Source: Clostridium sp. M62/1 (GTDB lineage: Bacteria; Bacillota; Clostridia; Lachnospirales; Lachnospiraceae). Taken from it: a stretch of 64,000 bases of DNA. Where the stretch lies: positions 1,246,001 to 1,310,000 of the forward strand of contig NZ_CP085988.1 of NCBI RefSeq assembly GCF_020736365.1, given 5' to 3'. Below are positions 34,416-43,479 of this stretch, one piece after another (position 1 is the first letter of the stretch; the number at the start of each line of letters is the position of its first letter). The translations under genes and the position numbers were made by a program. The notes under the pieces are model-generated. The model made no database searches, had not been told where the DNA came from, and saw nothing but the letters and a program-made list of their open reading frames with translations.

Positions 34416-37400
34416 ATGAAGGAAATTTCAGTACATCTGTTGGGGAATCCGGAGATTTGGGCCGGAGGAGAAAAGATCAGCTTTCCCTATAAAAAGGCGG
34501 AGGCTTTTTTCTATTATCTGTGTGTGAAGAAGAAGGTGAGCAGGGAGGAAGTGATCTGCCTTCTGTGGGGGGATGAGGACGAGACAACGGGAAAGAAAAA
34601 ACTGAGGGATGCAGTCTATCAGGTGAAGCGGCTCCTGGGAAAGGAGGTACTTTTCACCTGGGGCCATACGGAAATTGCCCTGAACCCGGAGTTCCCCCTG
34701 AAAACGGACTGGGATGAAGCTTCCGAAAACGGAGAGGGCCTGTGGGGCGCCGGGTTTCTGGAACATTTCTATATTAAAAACTGTTATGAGTTTGAGGAGT
34801 GGACCCAGGAGGTGCGGCGGCGGCTCTCGGAGAAGCAGGCTCAGCTTGCAAGGGAGAGACTTAAGGAGGCAGCCGGCAGGAATGATGCTGCCATGCTTCA
34901 GAAATACGGAAATATTCTCTTGTCAGGGGATCCCTATAATGAGGAGCTCTACTTTGAACTGATGAATCTGTACGCTCAGAGTGGAAGCTATACCATGGCA
35001 ATCCGCCTCTACAGTGATCTTCAGAAACTGCTTTTGGAGGAGCTGGACGAGAAGCCGTCGAGACGGCTGACAGAGCTGTTTCACCGCATTTACACCATGA
35101 AGGAGGCTGTGAGCTGTGAGGGGGCCATGGCAGAGCTTCCCTTTGTAGGAAGGAAGCGGGAGCTGTACAGGGTGAACAGTTTTCTGGCTGAGGAAGGCGG
35201 GGAAACGGATGCGGCAGGGCCTGTGGGCTGCCTGGCGGTAAGCGGCGAAAACGGCTCAGGGAAAACAGCCTTTCTGGAGCAGGGAGCCCGCCTGGCGGCA
35301 GGAAACGGAATGATTGTTCTGAAATCCTCCTGCTATAAGCAGGGGGAAGAATTTTATCTGAGCCCATGGAACGATATATTCCAGGAGCTGTACCAGCTGG
35401 TGGCAAAGGACGGGGAGGCAAAGGAAGAGGGAGAAGCCGGAGGGGAGAGCCGGCGGGAGGAGCTTAAAAGGAACCTCTCCTGCTTCCTGAACGGCTCCGG
35501 CGGTGAGGAAGTGTCGAGGATGACGTACCCTATGGTCGAGAAGCTGGCCCTTGACCTTCTGGAATTTCTGACAGAAAAGAGCAGAATCCTTCTGGTTTTC
35601 GATGATATTCAGTGGATGGATTCTATGAGCTGCCAGCTTCTCAACCGTCTGCTGCACCTTCTGGGAAGAGAGAAGCTGCTTCTTCTGTGCAGCATGAGCA
35701 GGGAGGAGGAGGCCAGGGCAATGGGGGCTCTGGAGCCGGTTCTTCTGCGGGACGGCGTGGAGATCCTAAGGCTCAGCCCGTTCACCAGGGAGGAGACCGA
35801 CGAGCTGATCCGAAAATACCTTCCCGAACTTTCCGGCGAGGAGGAAAAAAAGGCGGAAATCTACCGGGCCACAGACGGAAACGCCTTTTTCCTGAAGGAG
35901 CTTCTGAACCTGATTCGGGAAAAGGGCTATACCCTGGAAAAATCCAGAAGAACCAATTATGTGATTCAGGCCCGGCTTTCCGGACTTTCGGCCCGGGAGA
36001 GGGACGTGCTGGGAGCCATGTCTGTGTTTCCGGAGAAGGCGGGAGTGGAGGAGCTGGAGCTGCTTTTGCCGGATACAGACAGGCTGTCCCTCCTTCGGGT
36101 TCTGGAAAGCCTTCAGGAGAGGTTCCTGATCCGGGAGGTACTGGTGGGATGGAATGTCCACTATCAGTTTGTGCACCGGGTGTTTCAGGAGTACGTCTGT
36201 GAGCGCCAGAGCAATGGAAAGCGCATGCTGTACCACCAGATGCTGGCAGCCTGCTATGAGGAGGCTGCGGCTCAGAACAGGCGGGCAGCCCTCCTTCCCC
36301 TTGTTATCTACCACTATGAGCACTGCCACAACCAGATCAAGGCCTGCCAGTACAGGATCGAGTGGCTGAAGGAATATTACACTCTGATCAACGAAAATTT
36401 TCCGGTGCTTCACTGGTCACTCTCTGATCTGGATGAAAGCCTCCGGGTGACGCCGCCGGCTGACGAGATGATCCGTCTGGCCGGGGAGCTTGTGGGGCTT
36501 GAGGGAAATACGGAGGAGATCCGGCGGATGAAGCTGGAAATGAACTATATCAGGGGGCGGTATGACATTGCCCATGGAAACTACAGCCAGGGGTTATCCC
36601 ATATTGAGGAGGGGATCCGCCTGTCCAGGGAGCTTTCGGATCAGAGGATGCTTCTGTCCTGCTACAAGCAGCAGATATTTTACGGAATCCAGGTGGAGGA
36701 TCTGGAGCGGGTGGAAACCTATACAGAGATTGGCCTTTCTCTGGCAGCAGAGGGACTGGACCGTGAGGAGAGGCTTTCGGCAGAGCAGTGGATTGAGCAG
36801 GGCCCTTCAGACACCGGACAGAGTCCGGAGGATGTTTCTCCTGGAAAGGGCGGGATGCCGGGATGGGCCAAAGGCACAGGGACAGAGGAGAAGAGGAGGA
36901 GAGAATGCCTGGAGGAATTCGGAACCTTTCTCCGTCTGAGGGGCTGGTATAATCTTCACACAGGTCAGTACGGGAGAGCGGAGCGGGCGCTTCGCCTGGC
37001 CGGCGCAGTGTTTGAGGGACTCGGGAATGAGTACGGAGCCGGTCAGGCCGCCTGCCTGAATTACATTGGAGACGTGTACCGCCTGAGAGGGCAGCCGGAT
37101 AGGGCGGTCTCCTTCTACAAAGAAGCCATAGGCCTGGTAGAAAAGGAGCCTGTGATCATCGGGCTGGGACAGTTCTACGCAAATACGGGCCAGGCCCTTT
37201 ACCAGTCAGGAGATAAGGAAGGGGCGGAACAATACCTGAAAATGGCCGTCAGCTATCTGAGAAAGAATGGCTGCATCTGGGGGCTTGAACGGGTAGAGGC
37301 CTGCCTGGCGCTCCTGTTTCTGGAACAGGGAGATCCTGAGAGGGCAAAGGAACATTACCGGACAGGGCGGGAGCTCTCCGACAAAATCAGAAACCCTCAG

Positions 37401-37490
37401 ACCCGGAAAATTCTGGAAACCGTCGGACTGCGCCTGAAGGAGGAAGAGAAAAAGACCGAGGGAAAGGAAGGAAAAAAGACTGCACTGTAA
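34416..37490 (+). CDS. Large SARP/BTAD-type transcriptional regulator with NTPase and TPR domains
   Basis: 1024 residues. Residues 1-95 are a winged-helix DNA-binding domain of the SARP kind (ISVHLLGNPEIWAGGEKISF, LLWGDEDETTGKKKLRDAVY). About 100-235 is the bacterial transcriptional activation domain (FEEWTQEVRRRLSEKQAQLA, GDPYNEELYFELMNLYAQSG). About 245-500 is an AAA/STAND-type NTPase (Walker A SGENGSGKTAF near 276, Walker B RILLVFDDIQWMD near 390). From about 700 to 1010 are TPR-like helices (ACLNYIGDVYRLRGQPDRAV, FYANTGQALYQSGDKEGAEQ). It stands between divergent hutUI and downstream hutH, so it most likely activates histidine utilisation. The inducer is unknown. Confidence 0.85.
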   Translation: MKEISVHLLGNPEIWAGGEKISFPYKKAEAFFYYLCVKKKVSREEVICLLWGDEDETTGKKKLRDAVYQVKRLLGKEVLFTWGHTEIALNPEFPLKTDWDEASENGEGLWGAGFLEHFYIKNCYEFEEWTQEVRRRLSEKQAQLARERLKEAAGRNDAAMLQKYGNILLSGDPYNEELYFELMNLYAQSGSYTMAIRLYSDLQKLLLEELDEKPSRRLTELFHRIYTMKEAVSCEGAMAELPFVGRKRELYRVNSFLAEEGGETDAAGPVGCLAVSGENGSGKTAFLEQGARLAAGNGMIVLKSSCYKQGEEFYLSPWNDIFQELYQLVAKDGEAKEEGEAGGESRREELKRNLSCFLNGSGGEEVSRMTYPMVEKLALDLLEFLTEKSRILLVFDDIQWMDSMSCQLLNRLLHLLGREKLLLLCSMSREEEARAMGALEPVLLRDGVEILRLSPFTREETDELIRKYLPELSGEEEKKAEIYRATDGNAFFLKELLNLIREKGYTLEKSRRTNYVIQARLSGLSARERDVLGAMSVFPEKAGVEELELLLPDTDRLSLLRVLESLQERFLIREVLVGWNVHYQFVHRVFQEYVCERQSNGKRMLYHQMLAACYEEAAAQNRRAALLPLVIYHYEHCHNQIKACQYRIEWLKEYYTLINENFPVLHWSLSDLDESLRVTPPADEMIRLAGELVGLEGNTEEIRRMKLEMNYIRGRYDIAHGNYSQGLSHIEEGIRLSRELSDQRMLLSCYKQQIFYGIQVEDLERVETYTEIGLSLAAEGLDREERLSAEQWIEQGPSDTGQSPEDVSPGKGGMPGWAKGTGTEEKRRRECLEEFGTFLRLRGWYNLHTGQYGRAERALRLAGAVFEGLGNEYGAGQAACLNYIGDVYRLRGQPDRAVSFYKEAIGLVEKEPVIIGLGQFYANTGQALYQSGDKEGAEQYLKMAVSYLRKNGCIWGLERVEACLALLFLEQGDPERAKEHYRTGRELSDKIRNPQTRKILETVGLRLKEEEKKTEGKEGKKTAL

Positions 37491-37506
37491 GGGGGCCCCT
37501 TACATA

Positions 37507-37537
37507 GACGGTTTTTGGACGTTTCGTTTATTATAAT
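37507..37537 (+). promoter_or_regulatory. hutH promoter: -10 plus GACG direct repeats with 11-bp period (candidate SARP site)
   Basis: GACGGTT starts at 37507 and GACGTTT at 37518, exactly 11 bp apart; TATAAT (37532-37537) follows after 7 bp. No -35 is present at 17 bp. It matches the arrangement in the hutU promoter on the other strand, and the two share GACG-N7-GAC(G/C). Confidence 0.62.
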
Positions 37538-37581
37538 CATAACAGAAATAGGGAAATTCATAAAAGGAGTGGGCTTGTATT

Positions 37582-39114
37582 ATGAGTAAAGTTCTGATTA
37601 CAGGAGAGGATTTGACAGTTGAGGAGATAGTGGCAGTCTGCCGTCAGGAGGCTCTGGTAGAGCTTTCCGATGAGGCCAAGGAGAATGTGAGAGCGTCCAG
37701 AAAGATTGTGGACGATTTGATTGCCGAGGAGAAGGTGGTCTACGGGATCACCACAGGATTTGGAAAATTCAGCGACGTGGTAATTTCACAGGATCAGTGC
37801 AAGGAGCTGCAGAAAAATCTGATTATCACCCACGCAGTCGGCGCAGGAGAGCCGTTTTCCAGGGATATTGCGAGAGGGATCATGCTGCTTCGCATCAACA
37901 ATCTTTCCAAGGGATTTTCCGGCATCCGCCTGGAAACGCTTCAGACTATGGTGGACATGCTGAATAAGGGTGTGACTCCGGTGATCCCTGAGAAGGGCTC
38001 TCTGGGCGCTTCCGGCGATCTGGCACCCCTCTCTCACATGGTGCTGCCAATGATCGGTCTGGGGCTGGCAGAGTACCAGGGAGAGGTGCTTCCCGGAAAG
38101 GAGGCCATGGATCGGGCAGGCATCCCGGTGATTGAGCTTTCCGCCAAGGAGGGGCTTGCCCTCAACAACGGGACGCAGGCCATGACGAGCGCAGGTTCCC
38201 TGGCTCTCTACGATGCCATTTGCCTGTTGAAGGTGGCGGACATCGCGGCAGCTCTCAGCTTTGAGGCTCAGAATGGGGTGGTGGACGCGCTGGATCCGAG
38301 AGTTCACAAGGTCCGCCCTCACAAGGGTCAGATGGCTACGGCGAGAAATCTTCTCACTCTTTTGGAGGGAAGCAAAAATACCACAAGACAGGGGCAGATC
38401 CGCGTGCAGGATGCCTATTCCCTGCGCTGCTGTCCGCAGATTCACGGCGCCAGCAAGGATGCGGTAAACTATGTGAGAGACAAGGTGGATATTGAGATTA
38501 ACTCGGTGACAGACAACCCGCTCATCTTTCAGGACGACCATGCGGGGATTTCCGGCGGCAACTTCCACGGACAGCCCATGGCTTTGAGCTTCGACTTTCT
38601 GGGAATCGCCGAGTCAGAGCTGGCCGATGTGTCTGAGCGGAGAATCGAGCGTCTGGTGAATCCGGCCTACAGCGGCCTTCCGGCCTTCCTGACGCCAAAC
38701 GGAGGCGTCTGCTCCGGATTTATGATTGTGCAGTACTCGGCGGCGGCGCTGGTGTCAGAGAACAAGGTTTTGGCCCATCCGGCCAGCGTGGACAGCATCC
38801 CGTCCTCAGCAGGGCAGGAGGATCACGTGAGCATGGGAACCATCGCTGCCAGAAAGGCAGGGGAGATCGGTGCCAATGTGCGCAGAGTTCTCGCTATGGA
38901 GCTGATGGTAGCCTGCCAGGGAATCGATATGAGGGGCAATAAGGGGCTTGGAAAGGGAACCCAGGCAGCCTATGACCTGGTGCGCAAAGAGGTGGCCAGA
39001 CTGGAGGAAGACCGGGAGCTTTACGGCGATATTAACTACTGTGAGGAGATTATCAGGAACGGAAGCCTGATCAGGGTAGTTGAGGCGGCGATCGGGAAAG
39101 AGATTGAGGTATAA
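37582..39114 (+). CDS. hutH: Histidine ammonia-lyase
   Basis: 510 residues. Deaminates histidine to urocanate, first step of the pathway. The MIO electrophile forms from Ala-Ser-Gly in GSLGASGDLAPLSHM (about residues 139-153). Other conserved parts: VYGITTGFGKF, NNGTQAMTS, QDAYSLRCCPQIHG, SVTDNPLIF and the C-terminal MELMVACQGIDMRG. AAAGGAG lies before the ATG. It is transcribed away from hutUI, with its own activator-type promoter 45 bp upstream, and ends at a strong terminator. Confidence 0.97.
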   Translation: MSKVLITGEDLTVEEIVAVCRQEALVELSDEAKENVRASRKIVDDLIAEEKVVYGITTGFGKFSDVVISQDQCKELQKNLIITHAVGAGEPFSRDIARGIMLLRINNLSKGFSGIRLETLQTMVDMLNKGVTPVIPEKGSLGASGDLAPLSHMVLPMIGLGLAEYQGEVLPGKEAMDRAGIPVIELSAKEGLALNNGTQAMTSAGSLALYDAICLLKVADIAAALSFEAQNGVVDALDPRVHKVRPHKGQMATARNLLTLLEGSKNTTRQGQIRVQDAYSLRCCPQIHGASKDAVNYVRDKVDIEINSVTDNPLIFQDDHAGISGGNFHGQPMALSFDFLGIAESELADVSERRIERLVNPAYSGLPAFLTPNGGVCSGFMIVQYSAAALVSENKVLAHPASVDSIPSSAGQEDHVSMGTIAARKAGEIGANVRRVLAMELMVACQGIDMRGNKGLGKGTQAAYDLVRKEVARLEEDRELYGDINYCEEIIRNGSLIRVVEAAIGKEIEV

Positions 39115-39166
39115 AAAAAGGTGGTTTATCTGCCGGCCCTGCAGAGAGCAGCAGGGTGTGGCAGAA

Positions 39167-39201
39167 TAAAATAAGAATAGAAATAAGAATACAAATAAGA
39201 A
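39167..39201. repeat. Short A-rich tandem repeat after hutH
   Basis: Three copies of an 11-12-bp unit of the form AAATAAGAATA, directly upstream of the hutH terminator. Simple-sequence repeat with no evident function. Confidence 0.5.
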
Positions 39202-39205
39202 AGGT

Positions 39206-39261
39206 ATCACAGGCAGTTTGGTCCGATGGAAAGAATCGGAGGAACTGCCTGTGATATTTTT
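39206..39261 (+). terminator. Terminator between hutH and spoIIIAD
   Basis: ATCACAGGCAGTT (39206-39218) pairs with AACTGCCTGTGAT (39243-39255), with an inner TCCGAT/ATCGGA, followed by ATTTTTG. A strong intrinsic terminator that isolates the spoIIIA genes from hutH. Confidence 0.9.
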
Positions 39262-39376
39262 GTCTGCAGAAAAATCCGTTTGGAGAGCATGACAGAACGC
39301 TCAGATTCTTTTCACAGGTTCTCACCTGCCGCTCCCCGGAATATACTGTACAAGCATCGGGAAGGGAGGGGATGGA

Positions 39377-39763
39377 GTGGGAATAGAGACAGCTGCGGCA
39401 GTGGGAATCATCGCGGTTCTGACAGCAGTTCAGTTTAAAAGCAAAGGCGCAGAATTCGGCATCTACATTATCATGGCAGGGGGCCTGGTGATCTTCTTTT
39501 ACAGCACGGGAAAACTCAGGGCAATCCTTGAGGCAGTCAGAAAACTTCAGGACTATATCCAGATAGACAGCGTCTATATGACAGCCCTCCTCAAAATGAT
39601 CGGGATCACCTATATTGCTGAGCTGGCATCGGGGATCTGCCGGGATGCAGGCTATTCCTCCATAGGGACACAGATAGAGATGTTCGGAAAGCTGTCGATT
39701 CTGGCGGTAAGCACCCCGGTGATTCTGGCTCTGTTTGAGACACTGGAGCATTTTCTGGAATGA
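39377..39763 (+). CDS. spoIIIAD: Stage III sporulation protein AD
   Basis: 128 residues, four hydrophobic segments. Membrane part of the SpoIIIA-SpoIIQ channel between mother cell and forespore, required for late sigma-G activity. Sequence AAAVGIIAVLTAVQFKSKGAEFG and SVYMTALLKMIGITYIAELASGI fits the family. The start is a GTG about 6 bp after AGGGAGGGG. Normally spoIIIAA, AB and AC precede it. Here the preceding gene is hutH with a terminator, and the 115-bp gap cannot hold spoIIIAC. A sequence TATACTGT near 39343 could be part of a sigma-E -10, but I cannot find a convincing -35. Confidence 0.93.
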   Translation: MGIETAAAVGIIAVLTAVQFKSKGAEFGIYIIMAGGLVIFFYSTGKLRAILEAVRKLQDYIQIDSVYMTALLKMIGITYIAELASGICRDAGYSSIGTQIEMFGKLSILAVSTPVILALFETLEHFLE

Positions 39764-39780
39764 GGAGGGAGGTGAAAGCG

Positions 39781-41031
39781 GTGAAGGTCAGGCCTTTTCT
39801 GAAGAGAACAGCGTTTTTTCTCGCCGCTGCCGCAGGTTCCGTTATGCTGCTCTTTGTCCATGGAGTCTCTCCCGCCTATGGGGCACAGGGGTCCGCGGCG
39901 GCAGAGGAGACAGAGGCCGACTCAGGGAGCAGCCAGGGAGAGGGAGGGCCGTCCGTTCAGGAGGAAGTATTGGACGGGCTGTCGGAGCTGGATTTTTCGC
40001 AGGTGGAGAGGTTTCTGGAACAGAGTCAGTGGGGGGAGTCCGGATTTTCCTTTGAGGAGCTTCTGTTAACGCTTCTGAAGGGGGATTTTGCCGGGGCATT
40101 TTCCCAGGCACTTTCAGGGCTTAAGGCGGCTCTCTTTTCGGAGCTGTCTTCCGGGACAAGGCTGATGACCCAGGTGCTTTTAATCAGCATGGCGGGGGCG
40201 GTATTCTCCTGCTTTTCGGATATTTTTTCCGGAGGGCAGATTTCGGAGACCGCCTTTTATGTCACCTTCCTTCTGCTGTTTTCCCTGCTGGCAGCCAGTT
40301 TTTACGGGAGCCTTTCCATAGCAGGGGAGGCCATCTCCACAGTTCTGGGCTTTATGAAGACCCTGGCGCCCGCCTACTTTATGGCAGTATCCTTTACCGG
40401 AGGAGGGCTGAGCGCCGCTGCCGGCTGTGAATGGATGCTCCTTTCCATCGCAGCGGTGGAATGGCTTCTCTCCACCTTCCTTCTGCCTCTGACTAAGGTT
40501 TACATTCTCCTCGTTTTAGCGGGCCATCTGACGAAGGAGGAACTGTTTTCCAGAATGACAGTTCTTATAAAAAATATTATTGAGTGGAGCCTTAAGACGG
40601 TCACCGGAATTGTCCTGGGATTTCAGCTGCTGCAGGGGATGGTGCTGCCCTATGCAGATGCCATCAAGAATGTTTCTATCCAGAGGCTGATTTCCGTGAT
40701 TCCGGGCATTGGGCAGGGGGCCTCTGCCATATCGCAGATGGTGCTGGGGTCGGGGATTCTCATAAAAAATACGGTGGGTGCAGCGGCAGCGGTGGTCCTC
40801 ATCCTGCTTACGGCTGTTCCTCTTTTAAAACTGCTGATTCTTATGGCCCTTTACCACGGACTGGCCGCAGTGACAGAGCCAGTCTGCGATAAAAGGATTG
40901 CAGCGTGCATTTCCGATATGGGAAAGGCTCATCAGATTCTGATAAGGCTGGTGCTTACATCTGCCTTTCTCTTTATTATCTCCATTGGAGTCATCTGCAT
41001 GACATCCAATACGGCCTACTATGCCGGATAA
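39781..41031 (+). CDS. spoIIIAE: Stage III sporulation protein AE
   Basis: 416 residues from the GTG at 39781. N-terminal signal peptide (RPFLKRTAFFLAAAAGSVML), then an acidic extracytoplasmic segment (SAAAEETEADSGSSQGEG), and about six to seven transmembrane segments with typical SpoIIIAE parts such as PLTKVYILLVLAGHL and VSIQRLISVIPGIGQGASA. Multi-spanning part of the SpoIIIA channel. Start: a strong ribosome site (GAGGGAGG) precedes the GTG; an ATG at 39760 overlaps the spoIIIAD stop but has no site before it, and would add seven residues. The family length of about 400 fits either. Confidence 0.92.
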   Translation: MKVRPFLKRTAFFLAAAAGSVMLLFVHGVSPAYGAQGSAAAEETEADSGSSQGEGGPSVQEEVLDGLSELDFSQVERFLEQSQWGESGFSFEELLLTLLKGDFAGAFSQALSGLKAALFSELSSGTRLMTQVLLISMAGAVFSCFSDIFSGGQISETAFYVTFLLLFSLLAASFYGSLSIAGEAISTVLGFMKTLAPAYFMAVSFTGGGLSAAAGCEWMLLSIAAVEWLLSTFLLPLTKVYILLVLAGHLTKEELFSRMTVLIKNIIEWSLKTVTGIVLGFQLLQGMVLPYADAIKNVSIQRLISVIPGIGQGASAISQMVLGSGILIKNTVGAAAAVVLILLTAVPLLKLLILMALYHGLAAVTEPVCDKRIAACISDMGKAHQILIRLVLTSAFLFIISIGVICMTSNTAYYAG

Positions 41032-41087
41032 GCTGTGAAGGGCAGCAAAGAGCGAAGGGCCGGAGGGCCAGGAAGGGAGGAGTGTGG

Positions 41088-41885
41088 ATGGAAGCGCTCG
41101 ACACATGGGTGAGAAATATTGTCTTTTATTTGATTTTCATGACCTTTGTGACAAATCTGCTGCCGGGAAAGGCCTATGACAGATATTTCAGGCTGTTCAC
41201 AGGAATGGTTTTAATCCTTTTAGTGCTCAGCCCCCTGACCGGGAGTCTGAACCTGGATGAGCGGCTGGCCTACTATTTTGAGTCTATCTCCTTTCAGAGC
41301 GAAGCCGGGGAATACAGGGGGCAGATTGAGGAGATGGACAGAAAACGTCTGGAACAGCTGATTGGACAGTATGAGGCGGCGGCGTCAGAGGAACTGGAGC
41401 GGCGTCTTTCTGATGCCGGATGCCGGGGGGTGAGGGCTCAGGTGAGGATCAGCCGGGACAGGGAGAGCAGCGATTTCGGAACGGTGGAGACAGTGGAGGT
41501 CTGGATAGAAGAGATGAAGGCAGCGCCGGGAAGTGAGTCTGAAGGTTTTGGACAGGAAGCGGCCGGGCAGGAGGAGAACAGCGGACAGAAAAACGTCTGG
41601 AACAGCGATGCCTCTGCTTCCGGGATGGAGGCGGCGCCCTTCCGGGTTACTCTGGGAGAGGATGAGAGCGCCTGGAACTGGGAGGATTCCGGCAGGGGCG
41701 GTCAGGAGAACCTGGACAGTGCCCAGAGAGAGGGAAAGCCAGGGGAATCTGCCAGCCAGGTATCGGCTCCGGGCATTGCAGGCAGCAGGGAGGCCATAAA
41801 AATAAGAAAGGAGATTGCAGAGTTCTATGGACTGGAAGAAAGCCATATCAAAGTTCAGATGGGGAAAGGGCGGGACGAACCGTGA
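41088..41885 (+). CDS. spoIIIAF: Stage III sporulation protein AF
   Basis: 265 residues, longer than the usual 200 or so. Two N-terminal membrane helices (NIVFYLIFMTFVTNLLPG, FTGMVLILLVLSPLTG), then a soluble domain facing the intermembrane space with the ring-forming part at the C-terminus (IRKEIAEFYGLEESHIKVQ). Between them, about residues 145-235, is a low-complexity Glu/Gly/Ser-rich insert that explains the extra length. GGAGG lies about 6 bp before the ATG. Its 3' end overlaps the start of spoIIIAG. Confidence 0.88.
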   Translation: MEALDTWVRNIVFYLIFMTFVTNLLPGKAYDRYFRLFTGMVLILLVLSPLTGSLNLDERLAYYFESISFQSEAGEYRGQIEEMDRKRLEQLIGQYEAAASEELERRLSDAGCRGVRAQVRISRDRESSDFGTVETVEVWIEEMKAAPGSESEGFGQEAAGQEENSGQKNVWNSDASASGMEAAPFRVTLGEDESAWNWEDSGRGGQENLDSAQREGKPGESASQVSAPGIAGSREAIKIRKEIAEFYGLEESHIKVQMGKGRDEP

Positions 41886-42546
41886 CAAGCTGGGCCCTGA
41901 GAAGTGGGCAGTACTTCTGGTATGCGGAATTCTCCTGCTGCTGCTCGCCATTCCTGCGGGGAGAAAGCAGAGCGCGGCCCAGACTGCCGAAGCGGCGGCA
42001 GCGGGAACAGAAGAAGCGGGAACAGGGGCTGCGTCAGGAGAAGGGGAGGATGCCGTCGAGGGGCTGTTTACGGGAAGAGAAAATTCCGGAAAAAAAGGTT
42101 CCGGCTCTCTGACTGCCCAGACCGGGGATGATTTCATTGACAGCCAGCTTGCCTATGAAAAGCAGATGGAGGAACGGGTGAAAGAGATCCTTAAAAATAC
42201 AGAGGGAGTGGGGGAAGTGGACGTGATGATTGTATTGAAATCCTCGGAGGAAAAGGTTCTTCATGTAGACCAGACGAAAAGCCGCACATCTACAGAGGAG
42301 GAGGACAGCGCAGGGGGAAAGAGAAAAGCCATGAGCGAGGAGGTATCGGGGACGTCCGTTTTTTCAGAAAACGGCTCAGAAAAAGTCCCTGTGATCGAGA
42401 AAGAGCTCCGGCCGGAGATAGAAGGGATTGTGGTGAGCGCCCAGGGGGGAGGAAATGCCGCAGTCAGGGCCGAAATTTCAGAAGCCATGGAAGCATTATT
42501 TAATATACCGGCACATAAAATAAAAGTATTAAAGAGGGTGGATTAA
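41827..42546 (+). CDS. spoIIIAG: Stage III sporulation protein AG
   Basis: 239 residues. A single N-terminal membrane helix (WAVLLVCGILLLLLAIPAG), a low-complexity Ala/Glu/Gly linker, then the ring-building domain (LAYEKQMEERVKEILKNTEG, VDVMIVLKSSEEKVLHVD, PEIEGIVVSAQGGGNAAVRA). SpoIIIAG forms the large ring of the channel. The start is uncertain: the ATG at 41827 overlaps spoIIIAF by 59 bp and AAGGAG lies about 13 bp upstream; no better start exists before the membrane helix. Confidence 0.88.
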   Translation: MDWKKAISKFRWGKGGTNRDKLGPEKWAVLLVCGILLLLLAIPAGRKQSAAQTAEAAAAGTEEAGTGAASGEGEDAVEGLFTGRENSGKKGSGSLTAQTGDDFIDSQLAYEKQMEERVKEILKNTEGVGEVDVMIVLKSSEEKVLHVDQTKSRTSTEEEDSAGGKRKAMSEEVSGTSVFSENGSEKVPVIEKELRPEIEGIVVSAQGGGNAAVRAEISEAMEALFNIPAHKIKVLKRVD

Positions 42547-42559
42547 AGGAGCGAAGATT

Positions 42560-43369
42560 ATGAAAATGAAACGAATTTTTAGACGCAACCAGATTATTAT
42601 CACCACGCTGGCCATCATGATAGCTGCTGCCGGATACCTGAATTATTCAGGGCAGGAGGAGGTGGGGGGACCTGTCTATGAGGCGGGGGTTATGGAAATC
42701 TCAGATGAGGACATTTTGGCGGAAAACAAGGCGGCTCAGAGCGGACAGCAGGACAGCGTGAATGTGGACAGCGGTGAGGCGAAGGAGTATCAGGAAATTG
42801 CAAGCCTTGACAATGAACCGGATGCAGAGGCAGCCGATGCTGAAAATGCAGAAGCAGCCGGCGCCCAGGCAGAGAGCCAGGACGCAGAAGCTGCTGGGTC
42901 AGGAGCGGCAGATGCAGGAGAGACGGGGATGGAAGCCGGCTCATCAGAAGCAGATTCCGACTCCGGCATCGATAATCCCGGGGAAGCTGTCCTCACAGGA
43001 GGAACAAGTGTTACCGACTACATAGCGAATGAACAGTTAAACAGAGAGCAGATCCGGGCAAAGAACAAGGAAACTCTGATGGAGATTATCAACAACGAGA
43101 ATATTGACAGCGTGTCCAAGGAAACGGCGGTACAGGATATGATCGACATGACTGCCATCGCGGAAAAGGAAAATGCGGCGGAAACCCTCCTCATGGCAAA
43201 GGGATTTGCCGATCCGGTGGTAAGCATCACAGACGGAAAAGTAGATGTGGTCATCAATGCCACAACCCTGACGGATCCAGAGCGGGCGCAGATTGAGGAT
43301 ATTGTAAAGAGGAAGACAGAGGTGACGGCTGACAATATCGTAATCACCCTCATGCAGCTTCAGGAATAG
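42560..43369 (+). CDS. spoIIIAH: Stage III sporulation protein AH
   Basis: 269 residues. Single-pass protein whose extracytoplasmic domain docks with SpoIIQ from the forespore. N-terminal helix (NQIIITTLAIMIAAAGYLNY), a long Ala/Glu/Asp-rich low-complexity spacer (about 60-150), and the YscJ/FliF-like domain (REQIRAKNKETLMEIINNEN, MIDMTAIAEKENAAETLLMA, GKVDVVINATTLTDPERAQI). The spacer is longer than in Bacillus. Thirteen bases follow spoIIIAG. Last gene of this partial spoIIIA operon; a 9-bp hairpin without a T tract lies at 43439-43464. Confidence 0.93.
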   Translation: MKMKRIFRRNQIIITTLAIMIAAAGYLNYSGQEEVGGPVYEAGVMEISDEDILAENKAAQSGQQDSVNVDSGEAKEYQEIASLDNEPDAEAADAENAEAAGAQAESQDAEAAGSGAADAGETGMEAGSSEADSDSGIDNPGEAVLTGGTSVTDYIANEQLNREQIRAKNKETLMEIINNENIDSVSKETAVQDMIDMTAIAEKENAAETLLMAKGFADPVVSITDGKVDVVINATTLTDPERAQIEDIVKRKTEVTADNIVITLMQLQE

Positions 43370-43451
43370 AGAGTGTTTCAACTGACCCCAGAGGCCGGCT
43401 GAAGAGACCGGTCCACACAGCTTTTTAGGGCTCCTGCCCAGAGGTTTATTC

Positions 43452-43479
43452 TTGCAAACCTCTGCCTATCTGCTATAAT
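43452..43479 (+). promoter_or_regulatory. Promoter of the Asp23-family gene
   Basis: TTGCAA (43452-43457), 16-bp spacer, perfect TATAAT (43474-43479). The -35 lies inside the right arm of a CAGAGGTTT/AAACCTCTG hairpin. Leader of about 155 nt. Confidence 0.6.

Noticed and set aside
39150..39205. Short tandem repeats after hutH considered as a CRISPR-like array
   Set aside because: Units are 11-12 bp without spacers and there are no cas genes in the window.
39262..39376. Hidden spoIIIAC or other small gene between the hutH terminator and spoIIIAD
   Set aside because: The interval is only 115 bp, shorter than spoIIIAC, and no frame gives a membrane-type peptide.
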